Assembly: GCA_036521075.1 (NCBI GenBank)
Contig: DATDIL010000147.1
Coordinates: 62,001 to 126,000, forward strand
Source of the DNA: DAIDKA01 sp036521075
Lineage (GTDB): Bacteria; Pseudomonadota; Gammaproteobacteria; Steroidobacterales; Steroidobacteraceae
Reading direction: 5' to 3'
Length of the DNA: 64,000 nucleotides
Shown here: positions 9,002-17,943 of the stretch, one piece after another
How positions within the stretch are numbered: position 1 is the stretch's first letter
Layout of the letters: every line of letters begins with the position of its first letter
Position numbers and translations under genes: made by a program
The notes under the pieces: model-generated
Database searches by the model: none
Told to the model about the DNA's origin: nothing
Seen by the model: the letters and a program-made list of their open reading frames with translations, nothing else

Positions 9002-10630
9002 TCAGGCCCTTGCTGGGCCTGTTCCCATGAGCGAGCGTAGCAGCCGCTGTTCACTGCCATAGGGGTCATTGAGCAGTTGGCACGTGTCGTTGAAGATCAT
9101 CGTGGCGCGGCGTGTGTTGTCGTAGGGCACCCACACATCCGGCAAGGTCGGGTGATTCGGATTTCCGGTACGGGCAAAGGCGACCCAGGCACTGCTCATC
9201 TTTTGTGCCAGCGGATACCGATCCTCGCCCGAGCCGGTCATGGATTTGCACGCATCCACGTTGTCGAACACGAAGGGTATTTCCAGCGTGTGAAACGTGC
9301 GCAGCTTGCCCTCGCGGACCGGTGAACGCCAGGTGAAGTAATACTGGTACACGGGCGACTGCGTCTGTTCCGCCTTGCGTTCGGCTTCGAGCAGGACTGC
9401 TGCGCGGAAGGTGGCATCGGATGCCATGATGAGGTACAGATCCGTATTGGCCCGATCGGGTCGTCCGCGCCGATAGGCTGCTATCACCCGGTCTACATCC
9501 GCATCGCTGGCGGAGCGCAGCAGCTGCTTTACCTTGGCATGAAACGTGGCGTCGTCCATCGGCTCCAGCGGCTCGCCGGGGAAGAAAGTCACCTCCGTCT
9601 CGACGGTCCCGATCAGCAGCGGGATGTCCCCGGACAGCTCCGGCGCCGTCGGATCGAAGGGGTCGACCGGCAACGATCGGCCATCCGTTACCGGGCCCCA
9701 GTTGATCGGGGGTCCGCTGCCCTCATTACTGGCCTTCAGCAGCTGATCGATCGGGACCGTCTGCAGCTGGTCCAACTGGCTGGGCTGCAGATTCAACCGC
9801 GCCAGGAAGCGTTCGGCATTCTTGGTGGCGGTATCGCGCGAAATGCCTTTTATCGAGGCGCCGCTTTGCACGATCGCCCGCTTGAACAACCCGTGCGCGG
9901 CGGGCATGGCCATGAGGGAGCTGACCTTACCGCCGCCGCCGGACTGGCCGAAGATGGTGACATTGCCGGGATCGGCGCCGAAAGTGGCAATGTTGTCCCG
10001 CACCCACTCCAGTGCCGCGACGATATCGAGATTGCCGACATTGCTGCTGTTGGCATAGCGCTCGGAACCTAACCCCGCAAGATACAGGTAGCCCAGCGCC
10101 GTGAGCCGGTGGTTGACCGTCACGACCACAACCTCATGCTTCTTGGCCAGCTGCGCGCCGTCATAGCAGATAAAGCCGCCGGAGCCGCTGGTGAAGCCGC
10201 CACCATGCAGCCACACCATGACGGGGAGCTTGCGATCGCGCGCGAGCGTGGGGGTCCACACGTTCAGGACCAGACAGTCCTCGCCCATGGGCTCGTCGCG
10301 GTCCATGGCCTCCACTTCAGGCGGCACGGTGCCATGAAACAATGACAGCAACTGCGGCGAACGGTGACCGAGCTGGGTGCAATCGCGCACGCCAGTCCAC
10401 GATTTCGCCTGCGCGGGTGGCTGGAAGCGGGCTGCGCCGGCGGTCGTGGCGCCATAGGGCACGCCCTTGAAGGCGTACAGGCCCGCCTCCTGGGTGCCGC
10501 GTATCTTTCCGGCGGTGGTGGTGGCCGTCGCGGCCGCGCCAGCGGCATCTGCCGCCCATACATTCGTCATCGACGGCGCCAGCGCGCCGACGGCCACGGA
10601 AGTCCCGATGAAACTGCGCCGGTCAATCAT
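9002..10630 (-). CDS. Tat-exported carboxylesterase (type B)
   Basis: The protein (542 residues from the preferred start) is a type B carboxylesterase/lipase. Near the N-terminus MIDRRSFIGTS is a twin-arginine signal, so it folds in the cytoplasm and is exported to the periplasm. The GEDCLVLNVWTP block, the oxyanion loop VWLHGGGF, the nucleophile elbow FGQSGGGG near residue 230 and the His in RTFHTLEIPFVFDN complete the catalytic site. I moved the start from the upstream ATG at 10648 to 10630 because AAGGGG then lies 6 bases upstream and the Tat motif directly follows. It is encoded in a region with a TonB receptor, hydrolase and MFS carrier, suggesting periplasmic ester cleavage. Confidence 0.9.
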   Translation of the reverse strand: MIDRRSFIGTSVAVGALAPSMTNVWAADAAGAAATATTTAGKIRGTQEAGLYAFKGVPYGATTAGAARFQPPAQAKSWTGVRDCTQLGHRSPQLLSLFHGTVPPEVEAMDRDEPMGEDCLVLNVWTPTLARDRKLPVMVWLHGGGFTSGSGGFICYDGAQLAKKHEVVVVTVNHRLTALGYLYLAGLGSERYANSSNVGNLDIVAALEWVRDNIATFGADPGNVTIFGQSGGGGKVSSLMAMPAAHGLFKRAIVQSGASIKGISRDTATKNAERFLARLNLQPSQLDQLQTVPIDQLLKASNEGSGPPINWGPVTDGRSLPVDPFDPTAPELSGDIPLLIGTVETEVTFFPGEPLEPMDDATFHAKVKQLLRSASDADVDRVIAAYRRGRPDRANTDLYLIMASDATFRAAVLLEAERKAEQTQSPVYQYYFTWRSPVREGKLRTFHTLEIPFVFDNVDACKSMTGSGEDRYPLAQKMSSAWVAFARTGNPNHPTLPDVWVPYDNTRRATMIFNDTCQLLNDPYGSEQRLLRSLMGTGPARA

Positions 10631-10916
10631 CCCCCACCCCTTATTCAAACTGAAGCCACCCGGGCACCGACCGCTTCGTCAAAACCGCTGTATCGCGGCG
10701 GAAACGAATTCATGCGGGCGCGCGCCGGCAATACTGGTTCAGAGCGCAGTGTAGTGCAAACTTGCCAGGGTTTTCGCGACGTTGAGATCACAACTGCCTC
10801 TCGCGGCCCGGATTGGATCCCAAGACACACAGGACTCGCCGCCGGGCGAATCTGTGATAATAACGTCCACCGGAGCACGGATCCGATCCTGCACCGCAAT
10901 GTAACGGGGGGACTGC

Positions 10917-11813
10917 ATGCGCACCAGATACGGGAGCCGACTAGCTGCCGGGACAGCGATCGCTCTGCTGCTTGGCCTGACGCTTGGCGGGGCGGCACGG
11001 GCACAGATGGACCCCTCCGGAGAATGGGCACCCCGTTTCGATGAGGATCGATTCGAGCGCATACCCGGCCCGGAAATCGGCGACTACCTGGGCCTGCCGA
11101 TCAACGACGCGGCAAGGCTGCGCGGCGACAGCTGGGATGCCGCCCTGATCGAACTGCCGGAAAACCAGTGCCGCGAACATGGCTCGGATTACGGCTGGCG
11201 TGGCCCCTCGAACCTCAGTATCTGGAAAGAGGTCGATCGGGCCACGCAGAAGGTCATCGCCTATCACACCCACCTGTCGGCTTACGGCGCCGAGCAGACC
11301 ATCTGGATGGACGGCAGGCCGCACCCACCGGACTACGCCCGGCACACCTGGCAGGGTTTTTCAACGGGAGCATGGGATGGTGACACCCTCGTCATCACCA
11401 CCACGCACCTGAAGGAGAACTGGATCCGGCGCAATGGCATCCCGCGCAGTGACCTGGCCACGGCGCGCGTGCATATCATGAAGCACGGGAACTATCTGAC
11501 CGTGGCGGTGATTGTCTACGACCCGGTGTACCTGACTGAACCCTTCATCCGCACCACTGACTTCGTCTACGCTCCGCAGCAACAGATGGCCCCTTGGCCC
11601 TGTGAGCCGGTGGATGAAGTCGACCGGGCCCCCGGCGTCGTGCCGAGTCATCTTCTCGGTGCCAATACCTTCCTCAACGAATTCCCCGCGAATTACGGCA
11701 TACCCGTGCAGGCTACACGCGGCGGTGCCGAGACGATGTACCCGGAATACATGCTGAAAATGAAAACCATGCCGGTGCTGCCGCGGCCCGCAAAGAAGGC
11801 CGCGCCGCGATGA
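10917..11813 (+). CDS. Secreted protein of unknown function, first gene of an operon
   Basis: The 298-residue product has a signal peptide (MRTRYGSRLAAGTAIALLLGL...GAARAQ). The mature part contains WDGDTLVITTTHLKENWIRRNGIP followed by DPVYLTEPFIRTTDF, a pattern also found in the product of 13192-13986, so these two are paralogs in one operon. The family is widespread near TonB receptors and metallo-beta-lactamase genes in catabolic proteobacteria, and I know of no assigned function. The gene begins the operon that runs to 15042; the next gene starts inside its stop codon (ATGA). It is probably periplasmic. Confidence 0.7.
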   Translation: MRTRYGSRLAAGTAIALLLGLTLGGAARAQMDPSGEWAPRFDEDRFERIPGPEIGDYLGLPINDAARLRGDSWDAALIELPENQCREHGSDYGWRGPSNLSIWKEVDRATQKVIAYHTHLSAYGAEQTIWMDGRPHPPDYARHTWQGFSTGAWDGDTLVITTTHLKENWIRRNGIPRSDLATARVHIMKHGNYLTVAVIVYDPVYLTEPFIRTTDFVYAPQQQMAPWPCEPVDEVDRAPGVVPSHLLGANTFLNEFPANYGIPVQATRGGAETMYPEYMLKMKTMPVLPRPAKKAAPR

Positions 11814-12796
11814 AAATTCTGCGATTGATGACGCTGACGGGGCTGGCGGCAGCCACCACGATGGTCTCGGCCGCGCCGCCGCCGCCAGCCAGTCCGGCAC
11901 CACCGCCTGCCGAGGTGCACATCCTGCCCGTCCAGGGCAATATCTCGATGCTGGTCGGCGCCGGTGGCAACATCACCGTCCAGACCGGCAGCGACGGCGT
12001 GCTGCTGGTGGACACCGGCCTGGCACCGATGAGCGCCAAGGTCCTGCAGGCCGTGCGCAGCCTCTCGGACAAGCCCATCCGCTACATCATCAACACCCAC
12101 GTGCATGCGGACCATGTCGGCGGCAATGAGGCCATCGCGAAAACCGGCATCACGATCGCGGGCGGGAACGTGGTCGGGGACATCGGCAGCAGCGCCTCGA
12201 ACCAGGCCACGATCATGGCGTTCCAGACGGTATTGGATCGCATGAGCGCCTCCGGGCCCGGTTCGACCCCAGCGCCGCAGGGCGCATTGCCCACCGATAC
12301 GTACACCACTCCCGAGCGCAAGATCTTCTTCGACAATGAAGGGGTGGAACTGATCCACATACCCGCCGCCCACACCGACGGCGACACCATCGTCTTCTTC
12401 CGCCGCTCCGATGTGATCAGCACCGGGGACATCTTCGTCACCAATGGCTATCCGATTGTCGATCTGGAGCGGGGCGGAAACATCCAAGGCGTGATAGCGG
12501 GCCTGAATCGCATCGTGCAGCTGGCGATTCCGGCCGACGAGCAGGAAGACGGCACACTGATCATCCCCGGCCATGGGCGCCTGTGTGACGTGGCCGATGT
12601 CGTGTTTTATCAGGAGATGGTGACGATCATCCGGGATCGCATCCAGGATCTGATCAAGAAGGGCAAGACCTTGGATCAGGTCAAAGCCGCAAGACCAACC
12701 CGCGACTACGATCCGCGTTACGGCTCGAATTCCGGATTCTGGACCACGGACAAGTTCGTCACTGCCGTGTACCAGAGTCTAAGTCCAAAGCACTGA
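11810..12796 (+). CDS. Metallo-beta-lactamase-fold hydrolase, exported
   Basis: The 328-residue protein has a signal peptide followed by a proline-rich linker (APPPPASPAPPPAEVH), then the MBL fold: the metal motif NTHVHADHVGG (HxHxDH), the later AAHTDGDTIVFF and the third metal His in PGHGRLCD. It would be a binuclear zinc hydrolase in the periplasm. Its start overlaps the stop codon of the upstream gene by 4 bases, so translation is coupled. Substrate is unknown; similar enzymes include subclass B3-like proteins and alkyl-sulfatase or lactonase types, none of which can be assigned here. Confidence 0.85.
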   Translation: MKILRLMTLTGLAAATTMVSAAPPPPASPAPPPAEVHILPVQGNISMLVGAGGNITVQTGSDGVLLVDTGLAPMSAKVLQAVRSLSDKPIRYIINTHVHADHVGGNEAIAKTGITIAGGNVVGDIGSSASNQATIMAFQTVLDRMSASGPGSTPAPQGALPTDTYTTPERKIFFDNEGVELIHIPAAHTDGDTIVFFRRSDVISTGDIFVTNGYPIVDLERGGNIQGVIAGLNRIVQLAIPADEQEDGTLIIPGHGRLCDVADVVFYQEMVTIIRDRIQDLIKKGKTLDQVKAARPTRDYDPRYGSNSGFWTTDKFVTAVYQSLSPKH

Positions 12797-12808
12797 AGGT
12801 ATCGCTTC

Positions 12809-13195
12809 ATGAATCGCAAATACCTGGCGCTGCTCGCCATCGCCGCAATCTTGCTCGGGCCGCCGGTGCATGCCCATCATTCCTTTGCCGCGACCTACTT
12901 CGTCGACCAGGAAATCAGCATTGACGGAACCTTGACCCAATTCATGTTCCGCAATCCGCACTCCTTCGTGAAGGTCATGGTCAAGGACAAGACGGGAAAG
13001 GAGCAGGTCTGGTCCGTCGAATGGGGCGGTGGCGCACAGCTGACCCAGGAGCACGTGACCCGCGACACCCTGAAGACCGGGGATCACGTCATTGTCACGG
13101 GTAATCCGGGCCGGGATCCGAACGAACATCGAATCCGCCTGCACAAGATCGTGCGCACCTCCGATGGCTGGACGTGGGAAGGAGTAATCATGTGA
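12809..13195 (+). CDS. DUF6152 family exported protein
   Basis: The 128-residue product has a signal peptide ending in VHA, followed by HHSFAATYFVDQEISIDGTLTQF..RNPHSF, the hallmark start of DUF6152 proteins, and a compact OB-like beta domain with the pattern GDHVIVTGNPGRDPNEHRIRL. Members occur in operons with metallo-beta-lactamase genes, but function is unknown. The HH dipeptide at the mature N-terminus might bind a metal (inference). It starts 12 bases after the upstream gene and its stop overlaps the GTG start of the next. Confidence 0.75.
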   Translation: MNRKYLALLAIAAILLGPPVHAHHSFAATYFVDQEISIDGTLTQFMFRNPHSFVKVMVKDKTGKEQVWSVEWGGGAQLTQEHVTRDTLKTGDHVIVTGNPGRDPNEHRIRLHKIVRTSDGWTWEGVIM

Positions 13196-13986
13196 GCAGG
13201 CTGGCAACACTGGGCCTGCTTGCAGGCCTCGTCATGGTGACAGGCGCCCACGCCCAGAGGGCCGCGGCGCCTGCAGATGCGCGCAGCCGCGCGCCGGTCG
13301 ACCTGAGCGGCTACTGGGTCGCAGTCGTCACCGAGGACTGGCGCTACCGGATGATGACGCCTGACAAGGGCGACTTCACAGGCGTTGCCCTCAATGCCGC
13401 CGGCCGTGCCCTCATGCAGAAATGGGATCCGGCAAAGGACCAGGCAGGCGGCGAAGCGTGTCGCGCGTACGGGGCTGCGGCGATCATGCGCACGCCGACG
13501 CGATTGCACATCACTTGGGCTGACGCGAACACCCTCAAGGTGGACACGGACGCCGGCGAGCAGACGCGACTGTTGAATTTCGGGGGCTCACCGGCCCATG
13601 ACCTGACCCCCAGCTGGCAGGGTTCCTCGACGGCGCAGTGGGAAGGCCTGAAGACGCGCGGCGGCTTTGGCGGGGTAACTGCCGGGTTGCCGACCACCGC
13701 GGGCCTGGGGGGCAGTGCGCCACCCCCGACGCAGGACGGCTACCTGAAGGTTGTGACTACTCAGCTGCGCCCCGGCTACCTGCGCAAGAACGGTGTGCCC
13801 TACGGCGCAAATACTTCGGTGGAGGAGTACTTCGACAGCTTCCACGAACCGAATGGGGACACCTGGCTGATCGTCACCAGCATCGTGAGCGATCCGGAAT
13901 ATCTGGATCAGCCGTTCATCACCAGCTCCCAGTTCAAGAAGACCGACGCAGCCAAATGGAATCCGACACCTTGTCAGGCCAGATAA
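13192..13986 (+). CDS. Secreted protein, paralog of the first operon gene
   Basis: I place the start at GTG 13192, which overlaps the TGA of the upstream gene (GTGA) and has AGGAG 8 bases before it; the product is 264 residues with a signal peptide (SRLATLGLLAGLVMVTGAHAQ). The segment LKVVTTQLRPGYLRKNGVPYG, then WLIVTSIVSDPEYLDQPFITSSQF, matches the corresponding block of the 10917 product, so both belong to one family. It contains glycine-rich loops (about residues 160-190). Probably periplasmic; function unknown. A longer frame from 13174 exists but would read through the upstream gene. Confidence 0.7.
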   Translation: MSRLATLGLLAGLVMVTGAHAQRAAAPADARSRAPVDLSGYWVAVVTEDWRYRMMTPDKGDFTGVALNAAGRALMQKWDPAKDQAGGEACRAYGAAAIMRTPTRLHITWADANTLKVDTDAGEQTRLLNFGGSPAHDLTPSWQGSSTAQWEGLKTRGGFGGVTAGLPTTAGLGGSAPPPTQDGYLKVVTTQLRPGYLRKNGVPYGANTSVEEYFDSFHEPNGDTWLIVTSIVSDPEYLDQPFITSSQFKKTDAAKWNPTPCQAR

Positions 13987-14017
13987 GAGTGCATGGCGCA
14001 CCCTGGCAACGCCCGCG

Positions 14018-14518
14018 ATGATCCTCGACAGCGCCCTGGTGTGGCTGCACGACACCTCCTTCGGCACCGTGATCCGCGAGTCGGTCTGGGCAGAACCGAT
14101 CATCGAGACAATCCATGTGCTGACACTGGGCGTGTTTCTCGGATTCGTCATGCTGCTGGACTTGCGGCTGCTTGATCTGGCGCTGCGACGCACGCCGGTG
14201 TCCACCGTCTTCAGACACCTCAATCCGTGGCTGTTCGGCTCCTTCGGCATTATGATTGTCACGGGGCTATCGCTCTTTGCCGGCGATCCGGTGCTGTTCT
14301 ATGGAACAATTTTCTTCAAACTGAAAATGCTGATGCTGCTGGCCGCGGCGCTCAACGTCGTGGTCTTCAACTTCACCGTCGGACGCACGCTGATGCAGTG
14401 GGATGTGCTGCCGGCGACGCCACGCGGAGCCAAGATCACCGGATTGCTCTCCCTGGTCCTGTGGATTGCGGTGGTCGTCTGCGGGCGCGGCATCGCCTAC
14501 GTTCTGCCGCCGCCGTAG
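14018..14518 (+). CDS. DUF6644-type four-helix membrane protein, copy 1
   Basis: The 166-residue protein consists of about four hydrophobic helices with the conserved N-terminal pattern IIETIHVLTLG, in which a His sits inside the first helix, and a later basic loop FFKLKMLMLLAAALN. The next gene encodes a clear paralog with EIFHLLALG and FQIKMTLLLLAVLFT in the same places. The His residues and helical layout recall small cytochrome b-like membrane proteins, so heme or quinone chemistry is a possible but unproven role. It belongs to the operon that starts at 10917 (31-base gap upstream, 8-base gap downstream). The DUF6644 label is from memory of the family pattern. Confidence 0.6.
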   Translation: MILDSALVWLHDTSFGTVIRESVWAEPIIETIHVLTLGVFLGFVMLLDLRLLDLALRRTPVSTVFRHLNPWLFGSFGIMIVTGLSLFAGDPVLFYGTIFFKLKMLMLLAAALNVVVFNFTVGRTLMQWDVLPATPRGAKITGLLSLVLWIAVVVCGRGIAYVLPPP

Positions 14519-14526
14519 AAGCCGCC

Positions 14527-15042
14527 ATGCACGAGCTTGCCGCCCTGACTCTTGCCTTCTGCCGCTGGTGCAACGACTCGTTTTTCGGCCATGGCATTCG
14601 CGACTCCGCCTGGTTGTTTCCGTTCGTGGAGATCTTTCACCTGCTGGCCCTGGGGCTGCTGGGTGGAACCTTGGTGCTCGTGAATTTGAGCCTGCTCGGA
14701 ATTCCGCTCGGCAGCGCTTCCACACCACAGCTTGCACGCGAACTGCGGCCGTGGATGCTCGGCAGCATCGGGGTGATGCTGTTATCGGGCTTCCTGCTGT
14801 TCTCGACCGAAGCGGTCAAGATGTACGGGAACTGGGCCTTTCAGATCAAGATGACCTTGCTGCTGCTGGCAGTACTGTTCACCTTGACGATTCACCGCAA
14901 AGTCATCGACTCGCAACGCACCGCAGTTGGCCTGCGGCGACTGACGGCGGTGGTATCGCTGCTGTTGTGGCTCGGGGTCGGACTCGGAGGCCGCGCTCTT
15001 GGCTATGTCACCACGGCCGCCTCGCCGCTCATCGGCCAGTAG
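14527..15042 (+). CDS. DUF6644-type four-helix membrane protein, copy 2
   Basis: I chose the ATG at 14527, 8 bases after the preceding gene; the product is 171 residues. It has about four membrane helices and shares with the upstream gene the pattern of E-x-x-H at the start of helix 1 (EIFHLLALG), a GSIGVMLLSGFLLF segment and a LLLWLGVGLGGRALGYV end. Because the two are arranged in tandem and are unequal in sequence, they may form a heterodimer (inference). It ends convergently 17 bases before the thiolase gene. A frame that begins at 14227 overlaps the upstream gene and is not real. Confidence 0.6.
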   Translation: MHELAALTLAFCRWCNDSFFGHGIRDSAWLFPFVEIFHLLALGLLGGTLVLVNLSLLGIPLGSASTPQLARELRPWMLGSIGVMLLSGFLLFSTEAVKMYGNWAFQIKMTLLLLAVLFTLTIHRKVIDSQRTAVGLRRLTAVVSLLLWLGVGLGGRALGYVTTAASPLIGQ

Positions 15043-15058
15043 CACACACTGCTGCGGC

Positions 15059-16279
15059 TCATACACGCTGCAGCAGCAGCGCGATGCCCTGGCCTACCCC
15101 GATACACATGGTACACACCGCCAAACGTCCGCCGCCGCTCTCCAGCTGGTTGAGGGCCGTCAGAACCAATCGCGCCCCGCTTGCACCCAGCGGATGCCCG
15201 ACAGCGATCGCGCCCCCGTTCGGATTCACCTGCTCGGTGTCATCGGGCAACTTCAATTCGCGCAGCACGGCGAGAGCCTGGGCGGCGAAGGCCTCATTGA
15301 GCTCGATCACATCGATCTGCGACAACTTCACGCCGGTTTGGGCCAGCAACTTCTCGGTCGCCGGTGCGGGACCTCGTCCCATGACGCGCGGCGCCACCCC
15401 GACGACGGCCCCCGCGACCACGCGCGCGCGGGGCGTCAGTCCGTAGCGCTTCGCGGCGCCTTCACTGGCCATGAGCAAGGCTGCCGCGCCATCGTTGATT
15501 CCCGAGGAATTCCCGGCCGTGACCGAGCCGTCCGGGCGGACAACGCCCTTCAGCCGCGCGAGCCCCTCCAGAGTCGTATCCGGTCGTGGCTGCTCGTCGC
15601 GCTCCACGGTTATGGTCGCCTGTTTCGGCAGCGTGATAGAAAGGGGGGAAATTTCCCGCCCAAAGAAGCCGTGCGCCAGCGCACGCGCATAGCGCTGCTG
15701 GCTGCGCAGGGCAAACGCATCCTGATCAGCCCGGCTAATCTGCCACTGCGCAACCAGGTTCTCTGCCGTCTGCGCCATCGAATCACAACCAAAGCGCGAT
15801 TGCAGCTGCGGATTGATGAAGCGCCAGCCCAGTGTCGAATCTTCAAGTTTGGGCCCGCGCGCAAACGCGCCCTCGGCCTTGGCCAGAACGTAAGGGGCAC
15901 GTGACATGCTCTCGACGCCCCCGGCAATCACCAGCTCGCAGGCACCGCTTTGGATGCTGCGCGCGGCTGCAATCGTGGCGTCGAGACTTGAGCCGCACAG
16001 CCGATTAATGGTGACAGCGGGCACGCTCTCGGAAAGCCCCGCCAGCAGCACCGCCATGCGGGCAACATTGCGATTGTCTTCTCCGGCCTGGTTAGCGCAG
16101 CCAAAATAGACATCATCCACACGAGCCCAGTCAACGCCCGGACTTCGTTGCTGCAGGGCGCGCAGGGGCATGGCCGCCAGATCGTCGGTTCGCACACCCG
16201 ACAGCACTCCGCCATAGCGCCCGAATGGGGTGCGCACACCATCACACAGGTAGGCCGCCGCCAAGTCACTTGCGCCCAT
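15059..16279 (-). CDS. pcaF: 3-oxoadipyl-CoA thiolase (PcaF-like)
   Basis: The 406-residue protein is a thiolase with the three diagnostic motifs: nucleophilic Cys in TINRLCGSSLDA, His in GGAIAVGHPLGASGARL and the second Cys in VCTMCIGVGQGIAL. It would split 3-oxoadipyl-CoA into succinyl-CoA and acetyl-CoA in the last step of the beta-ketoadipate pathway. The substrate is inferred from the two CoA-transferase genes directly upstream (its start overlaps the stop of the B subunit at 16279) and an extradiol dioxygenase gene at the head of the same operon. Beta-ketothiolase for fatty-acid oxidation is the alternative and cannot be excluded by motif alone. Confidence 0.85.
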   Translation of the reverse strand: MGASDLAAAYLCDGVRTPFGRYGGVLSGVRTDDLAAMPLRALQQRSPGVDWARVDDVYFGCANQAGEDNRNVARMAVLLAGLSESVPAVTINRLCGSSLDATIAAARSIQSGACELVIAGGVESMSRAPYVLAKAEGAFARGPKLEDSTLGWRFINPQLQSRFGCDSMAQTAENLVAQWQISRADQDAFALRSQQRYARALAHGFFGREISPLSITLPKQATITVERDEQPRPDTTLEGLARLKGVVRPDGSVTAGNSSGINDGAAALLMASEGAAKRYGLTPRARVVAGAVVGVAPRVMGRGPAPATEKLLAQTGVKLSQIDVIELNEAFAAQALAVLRELKLPDDTEQVNPNGGAIAVGHPLGASGARLVLTALNQLESGGGRLAVCTMCIGVGQGIALLLQRV

Positions 16280-17070
16280 CAGGCGTCATCCCGATGCGCC
16301 GCGGCAGAACGCGCCTGCAGGTCGCGCAGCACCTGCAGTTCGCGTGGCGCGGGACTGGCCGTCGTGGCGAGCCGGTCCGAAAAACGCAACGTCCAGCCAC
16401 AGGCCGCACGCGCGGCGTCCGGGGTAACTCCGGGGTGCAACGAGGTCACCACCAGCTCGCAGGTTTCAGGGTCCGGCTCCAGCACGCACAGGTCGGTCAT
16501 GACCCGAGTGGGCCCGCGGGTGTGCAGGCCCAACGCCTCGCGCGAGCCGCGGCCGGTGCCGTGACCCAGTGAAGTGATGAACGGCAGTTGTTCGACAAAA
16601 GTGCGTCGCGACATGGGGATGGTGATGAAAATCTCCTGGCAGCTGGAGGCAATTTCCGGCGCCCCCCCACCGCCCGGCAGGCGCACCTTGGGCCGCTCGT
16701 AACTACCCACCACCGTCGTGTTGAGATTGGCGTAGCGGTCCATCTGCGCCCCCGACAGAAAGCCCACCGTGATGCGACCGCCCTGCAGCCAGTAGCGGAA
16801 CATCTCCGGCACGCCAACCGTGGTGAGCGCCGTCTCGCACAACTCACCATCGCCGATCGACAGCGGCAACACCGTCGGTCGGGCGCCAATCGTTCCTGAT
16901 TCATAGATCAGCGTGATATCCGGGGCGTGCGTGAGACGGGCGAGATTGCAGGCAGCCGAGGGCGCACCAATGCCGACAAAGCACACATCCTGGTTGCGCA
17001 AGGCCCGCGCAGCCGCGATGGTCATCATTTCATTGGCGCTGAACGGCTCGGTGGCCGGCGTAGAAGTCAT
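16279..17070 (-). CDS. pcaJ: 3-oxoadipate CoA-transferase, beta subunit
   Basis: The 263-residue protein is a family I (GctB/CatJ-type) CoA-transferase subunit. Its length matches CatJ (about 260), and LIYESGTIGA contains the catalytic glutamate of family I CoA-transferases. With the alpha subunit it would move CoA from succinyl-CoA to 3-oxoadipate. It overlaps the alpha subunit by 4 bases (ATGA) and the thiolase by one base, so the three are translated as one unit. Glutaconate or acyl-CoA transfer would be alternatives, but the pairing with a PcaF-type thiolase favours 3-oxoadipate. Confidence 0.85.
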   Translation of the reverse strand: MTSTPATEPFSANEMMTIAAARALRNQDVCFVGIGAPSAACNLARLTHAPDITLIYESGTIGARPTVLPLSIGDGELCETALTTVGVPEMFRYWLQGGRITVGFLSGAQMDRYANLNTTVVGSYERPKVRLPGGGGAPEIASSCQEIFITIPMSRRTFVEQLPFITSLGHGTGRGSREALGLHTRGPTRVMTDLCVLEPDPETCELVVTSLHPGVTPDAARAACGWTLRFSDRLATTASPAPRELQVLRDLQARSAAAHRDDA

Positions 17071-17924
17071 GGTGCTGAGGAGGCCCGCGAACTGTACTTC
17101 TGGAAAGCCTCCGGTCCTTGCTGCAGCACGTGCTCGCTGACCCAGGCCGTGAACCGATCACGGTCGCGGGAGATCTCGTCCCAGCCCGTATAGAAGGCAT
17201 TTGCACGGCGATAGTAACCCTGCGCGTATGAGGGGTAGGCGCCACCTGGTACTGCGACGATGGCGCTAATCGTCCATGACGGCAGTACGACCGCGTTCAG
17301 GCCCGGCGCGCCAAGATCCGCGACGATCTCCTCCACCGTCACGACAGCTCGGCGCGCGGCCAGCACGGCCTGCTTCTGCACGCCGATGATGCCGTCGAGC
17401 AACACATTCCCCGCCCGATCCGCGCGCTGCGCATGAATGAGCGTCACGTCCGGGCGAATGGCAGGCACCGCCGCCAGCTTTTCCCCCGTAAAGGGACACT
17501 CGACCTGGCGGATTCTCGGATTCACCTTCGGCAGGTCGACGCCGATATAGCCGCGGAATGCCGCGAACGGCAGGTTGGCCGCGCCGGCTTCGTAGCCATT
17601 GGCCATCGCCGCGTGGGAATGCTCCTCCAGCTGCAGGGGCCGGGGCCAGCCGTTCTCGACGGCATCGCGAAGTCGATGCAGCGAACCCACCCCGGGATTG
17701 CCCCCCCAGGAGAAAACGAGACGGTCCGCGACCCCCATGCCGATCAGTTGATCGTAGATCAGATCCGGGGTCATCCTCACCAGCGTGAGGTGCCTGCGCC
17801 CCTGCCGCAGAACTTCGTGCGCAGCAGCAAAGGGTATCAGGTGGGTGAAGCCCTCCATCGCCACGCAGTCCCCATCGTGGACATGCGCGGCGATGGCTTC
17901 GGAAAGAGAACAGAATGCGGGCAT
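17067..17924 (-). CDS. pcaI: 3-oxoadipate CoA-transferase, alpha subunit
   Basis: The 285-residue protein (start at ATG 17924) is a GctA/CatI-type CoA-transferase subunit. The stretches AMEGFTHLIPFAAAHEV, LVRMTPDLIYDQLIGMG, SWGGNPGVGSLHRLRDAV and QVECPFTGEKLAAVPAIRPD are the recognisable conserved blocks of the CatI branch. It pairs with the beta subunit directly downstream. A longer frame extends to 18083 but overlaps the dioxygenase gene; an alternative GTG start at 17942 would overlap the upstream stop region. IpdA-type steroid ring hydrolases are related, but the SWGGNPGVGS pattern and the thiolase partner argue for 3-oxoadipate. Confidence 0.85.
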   Translation of the reverse strand: MPAFCSLSEAIAAHVHDGDCVAMEGFTHLIPFAAAHEVLRQGRRHLTLVRMTPDLIYDQLIGMGVADRLVFSWGGNPGVGSLHRLRDAVENGWPRPLQLEEHSHAAMANGYEAGAANLPFAAFRGYIGVDLPKVNPRIRQVECPFTGEKLAAVPAIRPDVTLIHAQRADRAGNVLLDGIIGVQKQAVLAARRAVVTVEEIVADLGAPGLNAVVLPSWTISAIVAVPGGAYPSYAQGYYRRANAFYTGWDEISRDRDRFTAWVSEHVLQQGPEAFQKYSSRASSAP

Positions 17925-17943
17925 TCGGCCACAGGCCGTCACA

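Noticed and set aside
15049..15076. Possible bidirectional terminator hairpin between operon end and thiolase
   Set aside because: CTGCTGC and GCAGCAG pair, but the loop is 14 bases, part of the stem is coding and no U run follows.
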